From Psococerastis gibbosa (lineage: Eukaryota > Arthropoda > Insecta > Psocodea > Psocidae), in the NCBI GenBank assembly GCA_963971405.1, contig OZ020491.1, forward strand, positions 21,508,855-21,572,854: DNA of 64,000 nt, in the 5' to 3' direction. The stretch's first letter is position 1. Every line of letters starts with the position of its first letter. The position numbers and the translations under genes were made by a program. Shown here piece after piece: positions 32,692 through 47,000 of this stretch. Under the pieces are notes generated by a model, which did not search any database, had not been told where the DNA came from, and was given only the letters and a program-made list of their open reading frames with translations.

Positions 32692-33357
32692 TTTCCAATT
32701 TATACGTAGTATAAGGAAAGCTTTGTGTTGGTCGAAATTTTCGATTCCGAGATTTCAACGGACTTGCACGTTTTGAGGTCCCAGGAACCCAAGAAAGTGG
32801 TTTTTACGAAATGTCTGTCTGTCTGTCTGTGCGTCGCTTTCCGGGCAAACTACTCGGTCGATTTTGATGAAATTCGGCATGTAGGTTCACATAAATCATA
32901 TCTCGGGCCTATTTTTATTTTTATTTTGGGCTAACTCAATTTGGGGGGGGGGGTTTATTTTCAAGAAACTCATAAAAAACGTCAAAAAAAAATTTTTCTC
33001 CAAAACGGCTCGAACGATTTCTTTTAAATGCACATATATTGTAGTCGTTATTAATGTTGACAAAATGCGGGGGGTCGCTTGCCACTTGATAGTTTGCTTC
33101 TGGGGGTAAAAAAAATAAAAATACTTAAATTTTAATGAAAAATGACTAAAAAATCATTTTTCTCTGAAACCTTTCCATCGATGATTTCTACCTTCAGGCA
33201 TGTTTTAGGTGTTAAATTGAGTAACGAAACCGGACAGGTTGCTTTCCCAAAAAAATATTTGGTTTTGTGCAAAAAAAAAATGATTTTGAAAAAATGATAG
33301 AAAATTCACGGTCAACTGCATTACGTGCCCTGCCATTATTGCTGTGTGGTAATTTGT
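32692..33357 (-). repeat. Dispersed repeat F with (GTCT)n, copy 2
   Basis: Inverted counterpart of 17390-18062: GCTTTCCAATTTATACGTAG, a GTCTGTCT microsatellite near 32815-32830, ATTTTGATGAAATTCGGCAT, a G-run at 32943-32952. Same order of blocks throughout. Confidence 0.78.
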
Positions 33358-33533
33358 TGGTCTGACCTATCTAGAATTTTTCTAGAGTTTTCATCATATC
33401 TGCATAGGGAAAATGTATCGGCAGCAAGGTAACACAAAATAGTGCAAGGAATATTTTTACATTGTTGCACAGGATCAAAATATTCCGTGTCCATACTTTT
33501 CTCATTTTGCGTGGACTATACCACTGGGGTGCA

Positions 33534-33815
33534 GATCGTGATACCCTCCTAATGCTGTACAAAGCATTAGTAAGTGTCGAAACTGGACTAAGGCTCCATC
33601 ATCTATAGCTCTGCTACTACACCTTTACTGATGTGCCAAGACGTTGCTCATCACCAAGCCCTACGACTTTGCACTGGAGTGACAGGAGCCTTCCGATCTA
33701 GTCCCACCGTAAGCCTGTGTGTAGAGGCACATGAACCCCCTCTCGATTATAGAGGAAACGCTCAAATGCTCACCTATTGCACTAAACGAAACCTCCGATC
33801 AGAACATATTTAACG
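33534..33815 (+). mobile_element. LINE reverse-transcriptase fragment
   Basis: Frames read LLMLYKALVS and VAHHQALRLCTG, then GAFRSSPTVSLCVEAHEPPL, motifs near the end of the reverse transcriptase of Jockey/R1-type LINEs. Broken into frames; old. Confidence 0.7.
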
Positions 33816-35490
33816 TATATATACTATATAAAACATAATTCAGATGCATACACTAGTCTATATTACCGGATAATAATTTTAATGACAATATATCATTAAA
33901 CTAGGACAACATGCCATGGCTAAACATAAGGTACAAATATACAGATATATATAGATACGGTACGGTAATCTTTATAATCGAACATGTTCAACAGATTAGC
34001 TAGTATACCGTAATTAGCTTTTCTCTTTTCTAAACTGTTGCTAAAAGCTAAGAGTGGAGAACACTAAGTTTACAGTTCTTTGAGCCACCCGAAAAATAAC
34101 GCGGTTCGAATTATTATTATATTAATATCTAATAAAGACACTATACCAATATGGAATTTCCGAATACAATATAATAAACATAATAATAATGAGTGCATTA
34201 AGTGGAAAATTTCAGATATTGAGGGAAGTGACTGCGCTTAAATAAGAAGGTGATAACGAAACGAACGAATGTGGTAATAGACTACCTACCAAAGAATGAC
34301 TAACTCTTGTATTATAAAACTTCCAAGTTTACCGTCTAAGTTTTCAACAACAACAACAAGAATAGGAGACAATGGGCTAGAAGGAATAACCATTTTTTTA
34401 ATATAGGCCTACTTACTGATTATTGTGGATTGTGATCCGGTGTCATCCAAGGGTACAGATACATGCTTTCACTATTTCTACGGAGTAAGGTGCACTACAC
34501 AATTCGAGCAACATTAACTAACATCACAGCCAGTACGAAACATAAGTTTATTGCTTTTTTAGTGAGAATATCGCATAAAAATGCAACAATTGTCTATTTA
34601 AAGATGCCACTGCATAACTGCATCTGTCACATTTCAGGGTTAAAGCATCATTAATTACTGAAAACAAATGCCTTGAACATTAATAATTGATAATATTTGA
34701 CAGCAACAAGGGAGAACACACAGCTAGAATTACCGTGAAACATAATATTTTAAAATAAGAGTTCCATTAAAATTACAAATCTGTTTTGTTTGCTTTCACA
34801 TTTTAGACGTGGTACTAGAAAGCAGATGAAAAATCTAATCATTTTCAGTTTGTTTCGCGGGTAATTTTAAATACCAGAACCGATAAAATTATTACATTAA
34901 TAATTAACTGCTTATTTCATTCTACTCCATCAATAATTGTTTTCTTCTGGAGGAAGAATATTATGAAATGAATAAATCTTGAATTCTTTAATAATTTATT
35001 TTTACCACCAATAAATAGCATATAAAGCCTACTTTCCACTACACTCGTTTTATTAACTAGGTAGGCCTACCTATTTATTAGTTTGAAATAAAACTTCATC
35101 GTGATTAGGAAAGCTCCAACATACTAGTTCTCAGTACCAAAGTACCCAAAATTACTAAACAGTAGAATCCATAATGATTTACAACAAACACCATCTGACA
35201 CGGTCGATCTGGCTCTGGCTGGTCAGGGACAATTCTATTGCCTAGATTATTTTTTACATTGTGTAAATTCATCTAGTCTTTTTTTTATCTTTCAAGAAGA
35301 TATTTTTCAATTATTCAATGAATGTATCCGAATAACCTCTTCAGTCGCCTCTGCAGGTACCTAATACCTGTGTTGCGTTACGACAGGTCACCGATCGCAT
35401 GATGTGCAGAGACTCGCACAAGTACAGCAAGTGTTAACTAGTCAAACCTTCAGGCCCCTGCACCTCTGGCTACACCCATGGGTACCTACC
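33816..35490. other. Stretch without recognised features
   Basis: AT-rich single-copy-looking sequence. No convincing ORF, RNA gene or repeat seen, apart from ATGAATGTATCCGAATA-type text near 35325 shared with 13560. Confidence 0.4.
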
Positions 35491-36545
35491 TACAGCCCGA
35501 TCATGGCGATTTGGTATTATTATAATACCATGTCATATGACGGCATTAATTCAATTTTTTTAAATGAATGAGTGCAAAATGCGCGGGAAATTCAAATTAA
35601 TAAATTATTAGCATAGCCTACAAGAGAATTGTAGCATTGCTTAATCGTTGAAGGAAACACTAATAACATTAAAATGCACAGGTAGAATTTGGAAATATAA
35701 TAAGAATTTTAATTAATGTGGCTACATCTAAGGGTAAGTGCGGGACAGCTCACAGGACCGACGCCGCTGGAAAAACTAGTGCAGAAGAAAGACAGGCCAC
35801 CAAAGAACCTTACAGATACCACGCAGTCAGTAGGTAGTGGAATAACTTTGGTTAACTACGGGCCATGACAAGGCCTAACTACAAAAACATCTTCACCGTA
35901 TAGGTGTAGCAGCGGAGCCATTCCGCCCTTTATGCGATACCCGGGAAGAGATGGACGGAAAACACCTTAAGACGTACCCGGCTCTCGTGAGTACTCAGTA
36001 GCAGAGGTTCACCAGATTATGTGTTGAATTGGGCTACAAGAAAGCTGATGGCGGAAGCCTAATTATGCTATGGTGTGATTAAAAAAAATCTAAAGGGAAC
36101 AAATATTGAAAACTCCACAAAAATATTAATTTATGAATTTGAATTTCCCACGCATTTTGCACTCATTTATTTTAAACAATTGAATTAATACCGTCACGTG
36201 ACATTGTATTATATCAACCCATCCCGTGGCTGGAGACCATTATCAATATGGCTGCTAGTGTAGCCTGCACAAGATAAGTACCTACGCAATTTGGCGGGGA
36301 GACCCAGTGATAAGTGTAGCCTGCACAAGCGAAGTACAAGTTTTTGACCGGGTTCAGGTATCTGTTCTGCTATGCTGCAATGTGTAAGACTTCGATATTT
36401 TTTGCGTTGGTACTTATCTCTGGTAGTTGGCTTATGGTTAACGGGTGTCTCGTAATGCATATTATGGCTCCCGCCGCTCCAGTTAATGTATTTCTATGTA
36501 TCAACCCCGGTATTATAATAATACCAAATCGCCATGATCGGGCTG
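35491..36545. mobile_element. Long family D foldback holding a LINE tail and a nested repeat E
   Basis: Ends TACAGCCCGATCATGGCGAT and complement. Arms 35491-35720 and 36085-36211 plus 36499-36545 match through ATGCGCGGGAAATTCAAATT. The middle (35738-36070, plus) reads LHRIGVAAEPFRPLCDTREE and MDGKHLKTYPALVS, a LINE C-terminal fragment. Repeat E is inserted in the right arm. Confidence 0.7.
36221..36498. mobile_element. Repeat E, copy 1
   Basis: Begins ATCCCGTGGCTGGAGACCAT, ends GTTAATGTATTTCTATG, with TATCAACCC duplicated at 36212-36220 and 36499-36507. CTTGTGCAGGCTACACT occurs twice inside (minus strand). No terminal inverted repeats, so retroposition is likelier than a DNA transposon. Confidence 0.75.
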
Positions 36546-36559
36546 CAGCTAATTAAATA

Positions 36560-38120
36560 TTATCAACATGTGCATACAAAAAGTCCATATTGAAAATCGA
36601 ACCATTATATTGATCGAAAGAGCGAAAATACATTGATGTATATTAAGAGAATTGAACTGGCTATCTTGTCTAACTGGCCTACAATATAATTACTCACTTT
36701 ACAGTAAACAAGAGCAGACATTTTTATTCTATAATAATAGCTAGGCGTCTTCTCTAAAAACGAGATCGTGTTGCATCATAGAAAGTCTTGCTATAAATAT
36801 ACACTTCAATTGGTAACTTAATTAACTAATTTTCCACGTTCTATTTGATAGTAATTTATTTATTGCAAGACTGTGTGCTTATAGGCGCATCCAAAATAAA
36901 ATGAAATTATGCCTGCCTACCAATATGCTGCCAACAAGCCATCCGGCTGTAACTTGAAGAAGAAGACCATATGTATATAGTTTTTTGTTATTATGAAGAA
37001 AATCAGAAAATACTCCAGGCCTATAATATACATATTATGTATCAGAATGAGAATACGTCGTGGGTAATTTATTAAGCATTGCAGTGACTACCCGTACTAC
37101 TAGAGCTGAATCGCGACAGTACATAAAAATTACCAGTGATAATGGCCTGGTGCACAAAAGCAGATTCTACGGAGCAGCTGGGATGTAGGTCTGTCAATAG
37201 AGCAGATGGGTTTTTGTACAAAGGCACAGTCTACTTCAGCAGATTTTTCTCTACAGAGCTTCTGCTGGTGAACGGTTTTCCACCAGAATGTCAACAGTGA
37301 AAAATCTGCCTTTGTGCACCAATCGATTTACTCAGGTGGCCGATCTCCCAGCAGTACAGCTGTGTAGAATATGGCTTTACCGGCGCTCAAATAGTGAATT
37401 TACCATTCAGACGCGATAAGATAGCCCGCAATTCAAGCATATATTATATAGGCCAATGAGTTACGATATGCACTGAAAGGGCTGTGATGTAGCCAAAAAT
37501 TAATGGATTAAATTACCGGCCGAAGATGTCATTATAAGGGGAATTCTGGACACGCCCATGCACATCAAGGGTACTTTCATATTTAACAACATAAATGGGA
37601 CAATGGCGGCATCTGCAGTATTGTATAGCTTGTGCACCAGACACCGCACCTACCTAATTGACCATTGCTTATTCTATGGAGATACTTCGCCGCTACAACA
37701 AACGAAAGCTGTGGGAAAGTATAAATCAAGCCATCCAATCCATCCACTTTAACGCGATATTAAAACATTATGTTCTACATTACAGCCAATCATAAGTTTT
37801 TAGAACCTAGGTCTAAGTATGTGCACGATTTCATCTCAAACTTAGTTATTGCTAAATGACTCCACCTATAAGTTGTTCAAACGTGAATTCCACACTTCTC
37901 TTACAAAAGAATTGCAACAAGGAAGTAACTACAATGCAGAACTTTCCCACAGTCTGAAAATTAGTTAACGGTTTGGTTTCATAACGGCCAGTAGAAGGGA
38001 CCACATTCATCTCGAGACAAAAAAATCAGATTTATAACGTCTCATTTAACAAAGCATAAAAAGCAGGTCTTCAATATTTTACACTATTCTAAAAGTAGGC
38101 TCATTCACTTTCTATCCATT
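36560..38120. other. Stretch without recognised genes
   Basis: AT-rich. A short imperfect inverted repeat (CAAAGGCACAGTCTACTTCAGCAGAT with ATCTGCCTTTGTGCACCA) lies at about 37217-37320. Otherwise nothing supportable. Confidence 0.4.
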
Positions 38121-38127
38121 GTTTCTA

Positions 38128-38392
38128 AGGCATGTATTCCACTTGTTATATTTTCTTCATTTGTGCATTAAAAAATGGTGAGATTTTTGTTTTAAGGAGA
38201 CTATTATGTAGATACTTAACTTATCTATTATAAATTAAGTTATAATATGGTAGCAGACATCAATAATAAATCATATTATAACTTAATTTATAATAGACAA
38301 GTTAAGTATCTACATAATAGTCTCCTTAAAACAAAAATCTCACCATTTTTTAATGCACAAATGAAGAAAATATGACAAGTGGAATAGCCGCC
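38128..38392. mobile_element. GGCGG-family hairpin MITE
   Basis: Ends GGCATGTATTCCACTTGTTA and complement (TGACAAGTGGAATAGCCGCC). Arms CTTCATTTGTGCATTAAAAA and GGAGACTATTATGTAGATAC lead to the core ATGGTAGCAGACATCAATAA. The outermost and innermost arm blocks have different relatives among the other copies. Confidence 0.8.
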
Positions 38393-40221
38393 TAAAACCA
38401 ATAGTAATGGTAACCATGCCAATTCATTCAAGAATCTGTAAAATTCCCTTCACTGGCCACAATTTCTGTACTTCTGTGCAATGTTGTGGGCAGCCGCTGA
38501 ATTTCCATAAAATACTAATCTAGCCGGCAAGTTTAATTTATGAATGATAAGCCGAAAAGGATTTTAAAGAGGAGGTAAGCCATACAAAATCCTTTGGTTC
38601 CCTCAGAGGCTATACTGCACTATTTACCAGGTACAACACGCATGCGGAATATTTAACTGGCACAGCAAATAATGTATGCAGCGATATGGCAGGAGTGCAA
38701 TTGCATCATGAGTCATTTGACCAGTTCCGGGTTTGTCTATGGGACCATAGCCCCCACAAAAAGCCGCAAAATACAAAATCACAATAGATTAAAAAAAGAA
38801 CAAAACTAGCCTAATAAATAAACTACCTAGTAATCTACCTAGGTATAAATAAATAAAATAAAAATATTCAGCTGGAAATTGCAACGTGCTGTGGCATTAA
38901 TGATTCGCCTTACTCTATTCTATTTTGCATCATGTGTCTCTATTTTATAAATGATAGTGGAATTCATGTAAGGGCGCAAGACTTTTCTGCCCGAGAAAGG
39001 GCCCCCACAAGGCCAAACCCGGCACTGGCTATGACTGTGGTCGCAGTGACCAGTTAAGTATATACATAATAGTCTCATCAAAACAAAACAAACAAAAAAT
39101 AACAAATCACAAATGAAGTAAATTCGTCATACGATGCATGAAAATGTGCAGGAGTATTTCTTATACTACCACTCATTTATGGCTTTATATGATCGAATTT
39201 CATGGGAAATTTTGACTCTGTCAAAAAAAAAAAGCGTGTTGGGGGTGTCCGATTCCCTAATAAGTCCTCCAAGCTCCCCAGAAAACATTGCATAGGTTTC
39301 CGATTTATTATACGATACCCTATCTCCGATCCCATAATTATTTATCCTACTTTAGAATAAACTGTACAGTACATTTTGTCTGTGATATGAAATTGGTATT
39401 AATGCGGCCGCAGACAACATCCCACTTCATTCTATTACAAATGCCAACATACGCACTGTATACTGACGTATTGTCTATTTTCAACATACCACATAACTTA
39501 GGTATTATCCACAACAAGATCAAAAGTATAGTAATGTTAGGCTATATCACAATATGAAATCAACGACCTATTTTTTGTTTTAGCAGGAGCACACGAACTT
39601 AACGTCAACTAACTGAATATCATACAAACTGAGAACTTCCAACACAACCAAAACCTGGTATCACAGTGTTTATTGACATTAATGTAAAAAAGACTACATC
39701 AATGTGTTTTTTAAATCTTGTTGCGGACAACGAAATCACACAAGAGGATATAATATATATTATAAGCTATGAACACTCACGATAACATACAAGGAAGCTC
39801 GTTTCTGTAACGAGTCACATAAAAAATCTTTCAAAACCACCTCTAACTCATTGGCTTTTTTTAAATCACTTCAAAAGAATCCTTTGGATTATTATTTACA
39901 CATTTTTTTGTATAGCTCGCGAGAATGATCACTCTTATGTGCCAGAAAACAGTTTAAATTGATTTTTTTTTTCAATAATTACTATTTAAATAAGGAGTCC
40001 GGCGAAATCTTGTCGGTACCTCTTATGCTCAGTTTAAAAGGAGGCTCAGCAACTGGCTTCAACCGCACCTACTATTAACTGAACATAATAAAGGAGATTA
40101 ATTCGCCTTCACAATTGACTCCACTGTCTAGGGCCTATTATTTTGATACAAGAGCAGTAATTATTTTATGTTCATTTGCCACATTAGTTTTAGTGGCGTC
40201 ATTTCCAAATTACATTACTCC

Positions 40222-40322
40222 TAATGCAGTCAAGCGAAGCATGGCCAGAAAATGTAGCAAGTGTGGGACTCGAATCAACAACCTTTCGGGTGAAAGTCAA
40301 GAGTCCGTACCACTAATCTACT
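40222..40322 (-). mobile_element. tRNA-derived SINE, head fragment
   Basis: Minus strand carries GTAGATTAGTGGTACGGACT and GATTCGAGTCCCACAC, the box A and box B region of the SINE family; no body or tail. Confidence 0.72.
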
Positions 40323-43300
40323 CTACTTGCAAACTCCTAACAGTCCTGACCCTTTCATATTCAGACAGGTTCAATTGGCAGTTTCTATCGTGCATACGGT
40401 TATTGAGGTCATCTATCATAGCAGTAGCAGGATGCACATTATTGAAATTGTTCACTTTGACAAATTGCTGCAAGCTTGAGATTCCAACAAGAAACCATGT
40501 TTCCACATGATATGCCGACCGCTAAACTGCATCGTTAGGTAATAATTATTCTATGATTTGTTTTTAACATAGATCGCCAACTTTAATTTAAGAATTAGTT
40601 ATCAAAATCAGGCCGGATTTTTCTGTTAGAAGTGTTAGTATGTGATCACACCATAATTATTCGCGTTGCTACTTCGTTAGGAAGCAATCGTTAGCCAAAT
40701 TTATATCGTCAAACCTGAGACATGCTTCATAATATAAACAATTAATAATATGCCTTTTTACTGAGCTTTAAAAATGATAAATGTAACAAGCCATCAATCC
40801 AGCGATAGATCAAGCCAACAATAGCTCTTTTAACAATTCAATAATTCTCAAAAGCAAAATATTAATAATTTAACTCACAATGCGGTACAAATGACCAATT
40901 ATCATTGCATCTCGGTAATGCTTTCTACAAATACAATTTTCTATTAAACTCAACTAAGTTAATCAGGCCCAATGTATTGATAGGTAGGTAGTAAAATCCA
41001 TGTTTCGCAGAAAATCGGAATTACGGAAAGCCAACCAACCTAGGAGTAAAAATAAATACTGCTGAATTTGGTTTTAAAAAATTCAAGATGTTCGACTATT
41101 TATTATTGATGTACCCAACATCACTTGAATACTCTTTCAGTGTATTTCAAAAGGTTTACAAATTGATTTTGTAATGTCACAGGTTTGGATTTATTGCTTA
41201 GTATGTATTTGAATTGGAAACCTTCAATTCTCAACTAACTAGTCAACGTACCACTCGTAATAACGTACAGGTACGTAGAACTGACAAAAATGTAATTAAT
41301 ATTTTTCATAATTATTTCAACCCAGGGCCATGGTTAACTAGTTGTACAACTACATAATTACAATACATTATTATATTAGAACAAAAAATAGCATTCTCCA
41401 ATATATTCTTTAACACATTTGTATTTTGACTATTTTTGAAAATGGTAGGTTAGAAATGCTATAAGAATAAACTTTCAACCGAAGGTTCTACATAGTATTT
41501 TCACGTAATTTGGCATAAAAATATTATGCCAACATATAAAACATTCACGGTATTAGCAAAGGGGTATTGGGAAGTATTAACATAAAGAGAGGGACCACAA
41601 CGAACGGAATTACCGCAATACATCGCTTAGTTTTCACAGGCGGATCATAGGGAGGAAAAAAACAGTAACACAACGGGGAAAAACAATTATTTTTAAGAAT
41701 AGGTCTTCTTCTTTTTCATGCTTCATTTTATTTTATATTGCTCGTTTATATCAGTCCAAATATCAGGCCCAATAAGGACCAAATTTATCCTACTGAGCTG
41801 TTAATCAACGCAACCATTCATAATAATATTTTAGAAATTTTGTTTGAAGAGACGAGAGATGACATTTATTTAGCTGGAACCAGGCCCTTAACCCCTCCTG
41901 GCTGCAACCCCCTTCAAAATTTTTTGACTTTACACTAGATAGAATTGAACTTTCAAAACGTGCGACATTTCAATACATACTGTAAGATCGCCGCCCTCCT
42001 CCCTTAGACTCGCCTTTGTAACTGTTTAATAAGCTAGTAAGTATTTCTGTCCGGTGGTCAATTTTAAAATTAAATACAAGTAAATCCACAGCGCCATTAG
42101 TATTGCCCATGAATTTAACAATGTTGTATAACTGGCAGTAGGCGTTTTATTAGGCCTAATTAATGTCAATTTTAGATGAGTAATTCTGAGCAAAATTAGG
42201 CCTAAAATTAATCTAACTAAATTATTATTTTTCGCTTGCAATGTGGGAAAAATGTACTATGGCGTTTAAAGAATAACCTATTCTGGGGTTAAAAATACAA
42301 ACAAAGCAGTATTTTTAACCCCAGCATAAATTAATTTTTAACGCCACAGTACGCCTGCAGGTTGACTCAGTTAATTCATTCAGAGCGTGTTCAAAGCCAG
42401 TACGATAAAGTGTAATAGTAGGGTAACACAGATAACTGGCAAATACCAAACGGCCGACAAGAATGGATGCTGACGTTCTAAAGCGTTCTTTTCGGTCATT
42501 GGACATTGGTATGAGAAATGTAATTGGACTGTTAACCTCACTTTACCGCGCCGACTTTGAATTGATCCTTAATATTCCACTTTTATTACAGTTGTCATTA
42601 AAGTTACGCTTCATTTTCCCTAATTATATTTATTAGTGGCTCATACGCGTAGGACCCGCTTAAAATAGAAAAGAACCTTAAAAAAAATGCGTCTCAAAAG
42701 TTGATATTTCCTTGAGCCTGAAAAAGTTCGATAAAAAATATGATGACAATGAATTAAAATGACACAAAAGTGCTCAGAATCTCCTCATACAGCGCTTTAA
42801 AAACGATTTATAGAGCATTAAAAAAAATAGGTGCATAGAACGAGCAGCTGATACGCCAGGTAAAATTTAAATATAAATTTCACAATAAAAGGCTATACTT
42901 ACTGTATATTAATTATGATTATAATTATGAAATCAATGTTAATTTTAATTCATTAGAATATCCGAGAGAAATGTGAAAAGTTCTATCACCTTCTACTATT
43001 TATCGAGTTGGTTGGAATAAGGTATCAATGCAATTGGATTTGGCAAAGAGTGACAAGAAAACAGTAAATTTAAGGATTTCAATACGGCATACTGTGCCTT
43101 TCTTAGTTGCCGTACTGCTTCGTCTCACTCCTGACTCTTCTCTTACCCCATCAACTTTCCTACCACACACCATCCTCCCCCACCGCCCTTAAGGAACGAA
43201 CGCTTTTCTTGCCGCACATAAATTGGCCATGGCAGTGATGAAAGAGGGCAAGCAAAGCCACAGGTGCTTGGGTAGCAATTTTCCCACTTCCGCAGAAAAA

Positions 43301-43932
43301 AAAAGGTTGCAATAAATGTTTGATCACTTACAAGACAAGAGAGGAAACAGATAGGGATAATATAATAAAATATGCCACACTGCGGGCTAGCAGCATAAAT
43401 GGAACTCGCCATGATTGGAGCAGAGACGACCTAATTAGTTTTGAAGAAGGGCTGTACATTTATCTTTATAAAGAAAACAATCAGTCGAGTATTGGAAGAT
43501 AACTTCTAAATAGTAAAAAAGCGTACCCGCTGCTGGTCCCATTTAGCAACTCTTTAATTCTACGTTTATGGTCTGTCGTGCCTTTCTTTTAAACCACCAT
43601 GATTTCGGCAGTTAGCTGCAATTCTGGCTGCAGTTAATAAATTTAAACCCCCCACTGGGGGTTAGTACACAGCGAACAGGACTGAGTACAGCATGGAATT
43701 CACTGTAGAGGTCACATGCCAGTAAAAAAAATATACAGCCAGAATCGCACACTACTCACAGTGATCTACGGCCCAACTTTCAAGGATTTAATGTCTGTGG
43801 TTTTACGGAGTTGAAGGCGATTAGACAGGTCTAGGCATATTTGGCGCGAAACGATATCGGAGAGGACGTTATAAAAAATCTACTGGGAGCACTGTATTGC
43901 CTAGCTAGGCCTATAGCTATAGCTAGGCTGAG

Positions 43933-44078
43933 ATTTCGATAAATCACTAAAACCAATCAAAATGCTTTCATCTCGCCTAAATTGATATAAATCTTACCTG
44001 CTGTCAAAGGCACCAGGTAGGATTATTCTAAAATTAAGCAAGAAAAAGTATTTAGATCAGTTTCAGTGATTTATCGAA
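43933..44078. repeat. Small hairpin element S
   Basis: TTTCGATAAATCACTAAAAC at the left pairs with GTTTCAGTGATTTATCGAA at the right. The interior is not palindromic. No second copy found in the window. Confidence 0.5.
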
Positions 44079-47000
44079 CCTTCCTGAACCCTTTTTACAA
44101 TATAGCGATCCTGTTTTAGTCAGCCAAGACAATAAGGTGTGCCCAGTGGAATTTTTTATGGCGCCCTACGCTTTACCATATGACATATTTTCGCGGCCAA
44201 TATGCTTAGCCCAACCTTCAGGAATTATTAAAACAGCGCCACCGCTGGCAGGTTGAATTAAACAACGCCCTCACCGCAACAATGTTGTACTAAAACCAAC
44301 AATTTCCTAATTTATCCGTAAAACCACAGTCACCATAAAAACAGATAAGACAAGGCGATAAACGCGTGTTAAGACGATGAAAATGTAGATATGACGGGGT
44401 TAATAAAATACAATATGTTTTACAAGCTGCCTCTGCGCCAATCCTCTTCCCGTAATCAGTCACGCAATGATACAATTAACAACACTGCAACTAAGTAAGT
44501 ACAAAAAGAAGTTAGTTCTACACACAACATGCACACACGTTTCTCAAATTTTAACAAACAACAACTTTTTAAACAATTTCACAGGACTTCTTATATAACG
44601 TTTGGAATGAATATATCGAAGTTTAAATTAACTGATTTCTTCACGTTATGTGTATGCTTTTAGACAGTAATGAGAAAAATTATCTTTAAATATCAAGTAA
44701 TTTGCTATATTGAATAGAAAATAAAAATTTTGAATTCCCAGAAGTAACGGAAGAGATGCACGCCATTATTTAACGGTTGGACGACATACGATGTATGCCG
44801 TTATGGCCCGCAAGATGTATGTATGTTACTAAACAGTACTTATGAATGAACCGTATTAATATTCTCAAATTAATATAAAACAACGTAATCGTTATATTTT
44901 CAATTGTAAATATCCATTGCTTTAAACATTAATGGCCAATAATGCCAATTTTAGTTGGAGCCTAAATATGTTTACACACGTATTTTTAAGAAGGGCGCTT
45001 ACAATTATTTTTATATTAACCTTCCATTACTAGTCGATTTGGAGAAATGGCATGCACTACTCGACCGAGAGACTTATTTTTTTAATGCAGAAAAGATATA
45101 TTCGTCACATTCAGAAGAAAAATCATTACATTAGTAGTAAAATTCCTCCCCTTAATGACAGGTACTTATAATGTGCAAGATAAGAAGGCCTAATTACTTG
45201 GTGTATTAAAAAAATAAGCCTTGCCAAGTGTCTTTCGCATTGTGGTCGAGTTGTAGACTCAAAGTTAATCAAGCCATTGAAATTTGATTTAAAAGAAAAC
45301 GTTAGGTACTCGCACACTAGTGACTAATAAAGAAACTAAAAAAAATGTCTTCACACCTCAACACCAAATTTATACAAAAATTCTTGTACAAAAACGAGTA
45401 ATTTGTATTTTACTCTATTATTGGATGAAAACCCGTACTCGCATAGAGCCCTTAATCGTTACCGTGTATCCCTTTGAATGGATTATATGGCTATTTAGTT
45501 AAATCGCTTCAAGAAATAAATAAACAAAAATGATTGTTATACAAAGAAGTTTCATCAAATCGCTATGTCTTATATTTGCTACATTAGTTAGCAAATGTAT
45601 CTTGACCCAATTCCGGTGAGTAGGTAATAAAACAGTGTGCGATACCCTTCAAGGGTATTATTCAAGGTCGGTTCGATCCAGCAAGCCAGGCTAAAAATTA
45701 AAATAACTATATAACTGATTCAGACAAATTGTAAATCTGCCATTTTTTTTTTTTTTAACAATGATAATGATAATCAAAGATATTTATCGCTTATCTAAAT
45801 GGATCGGGCCGTCCGAGAGTAGCTCCCTTAATAGATAAGACATTACAAGAATACAAGGCATACTCGAGGAACAAATTCTAACTAACAACAAAAACAAACT
45901 GATTAGCACATGTCTACGTCAGTCGAGTCGATTGTTCCGAACAATGTTTTTTTTATTAAAAAAACTACACAAAAACATAACACAACTACTGAACGAGTGA
46001 AACTGTCAAAATCGCTATAGCCTATATGGGATTCCTAGCCAAACCCCAAAGTTTACATTAAATAAAAAATAAATAAATTATTTACAATAGGAGTTTGACA
46101 ACTGCATATAATCTGTGTATAGTACACTTAAGGAAATTTTACGCCACATACATCTACACGTCAATGTAAGGCCTTCAAGGGAATTCTATAGGAGTCTGTC
46201 TACGAAGAAAATAGGCTAACGTTGTGACGTTAACGAATGGGGGGAAAAACACAATTTCCGTTGTAAAGAAAATGTTAACAATTGTACACATACAGTATAT
46301 CGAAAGAGGAATTGACCGAGGCGCCCAGCAGCGATGCCAAGAACGTGTTGTAGAGTCGGCACCAAATAAAACCCTGAAAACAAAGAAAATATTATTTTAT
46401 GGAAATTATTTTGTTGCCGATAAAATAACGAACTTATAGACGATTGTGGATGTAGACAAAATCAAAAATTTCACAATCAGATGAGAAGTGTGAAGTGTCG
46501 TAGTTTTGAACTACCACCTAACGCGTATTAACTCTTGGAATTGACTACCAATTACTTTACTATGAGGAAGTATTGAATCCCGACTGATGGACCGTGGTTG
46601 AAAGTTTGCTGCCCACACAAACGCTAATGCGTAATTCGAACGCAAACAGGCCATATAGTACATTCCCCCAGGGCCGTGAGGTGGATTTCTGCAAGGCGAG
46701 GCAGCAATGGGAAATCCCCCCCCCCCTGAAAAGGCCTCCACAAAATGCACAGCCGAAAAATCTGTCACTGAGCACAATACAAACAAAAAAAAAACATTAA
46801 ATAATTTTTCAATAAGGAAATAAAAACCACCTTTCCCACATGCTGCGATATCCAAAGAACCGGTACGGGTGAATTCGTACACGTTCTCTTAACTAATTGA
46901 AGCACTGACTACGACTGAAGTCCGATATTGAAAAACAACACACACTGGTCCAGCAAAACACGACTACCTAGGCGCCTTAGGCCATCTGGAAATGAATAGT

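Larger units (their letters stand above)
31236..33522. repeat. Possible split copy of palindrome A
   Basis: The left half (31236-31385, CTACGCAAAATGAGAAAAGT to CATTTCCCCTATACAG) and right half (33390-33522, CTGCATAGGGAAAATG to TTTTGCGTGGACTATAC) are inverted complements of each other. Between them lie a SINE and repeat F. Either one element split by later insertions or two independent half-copies. Confidence 0.45.
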
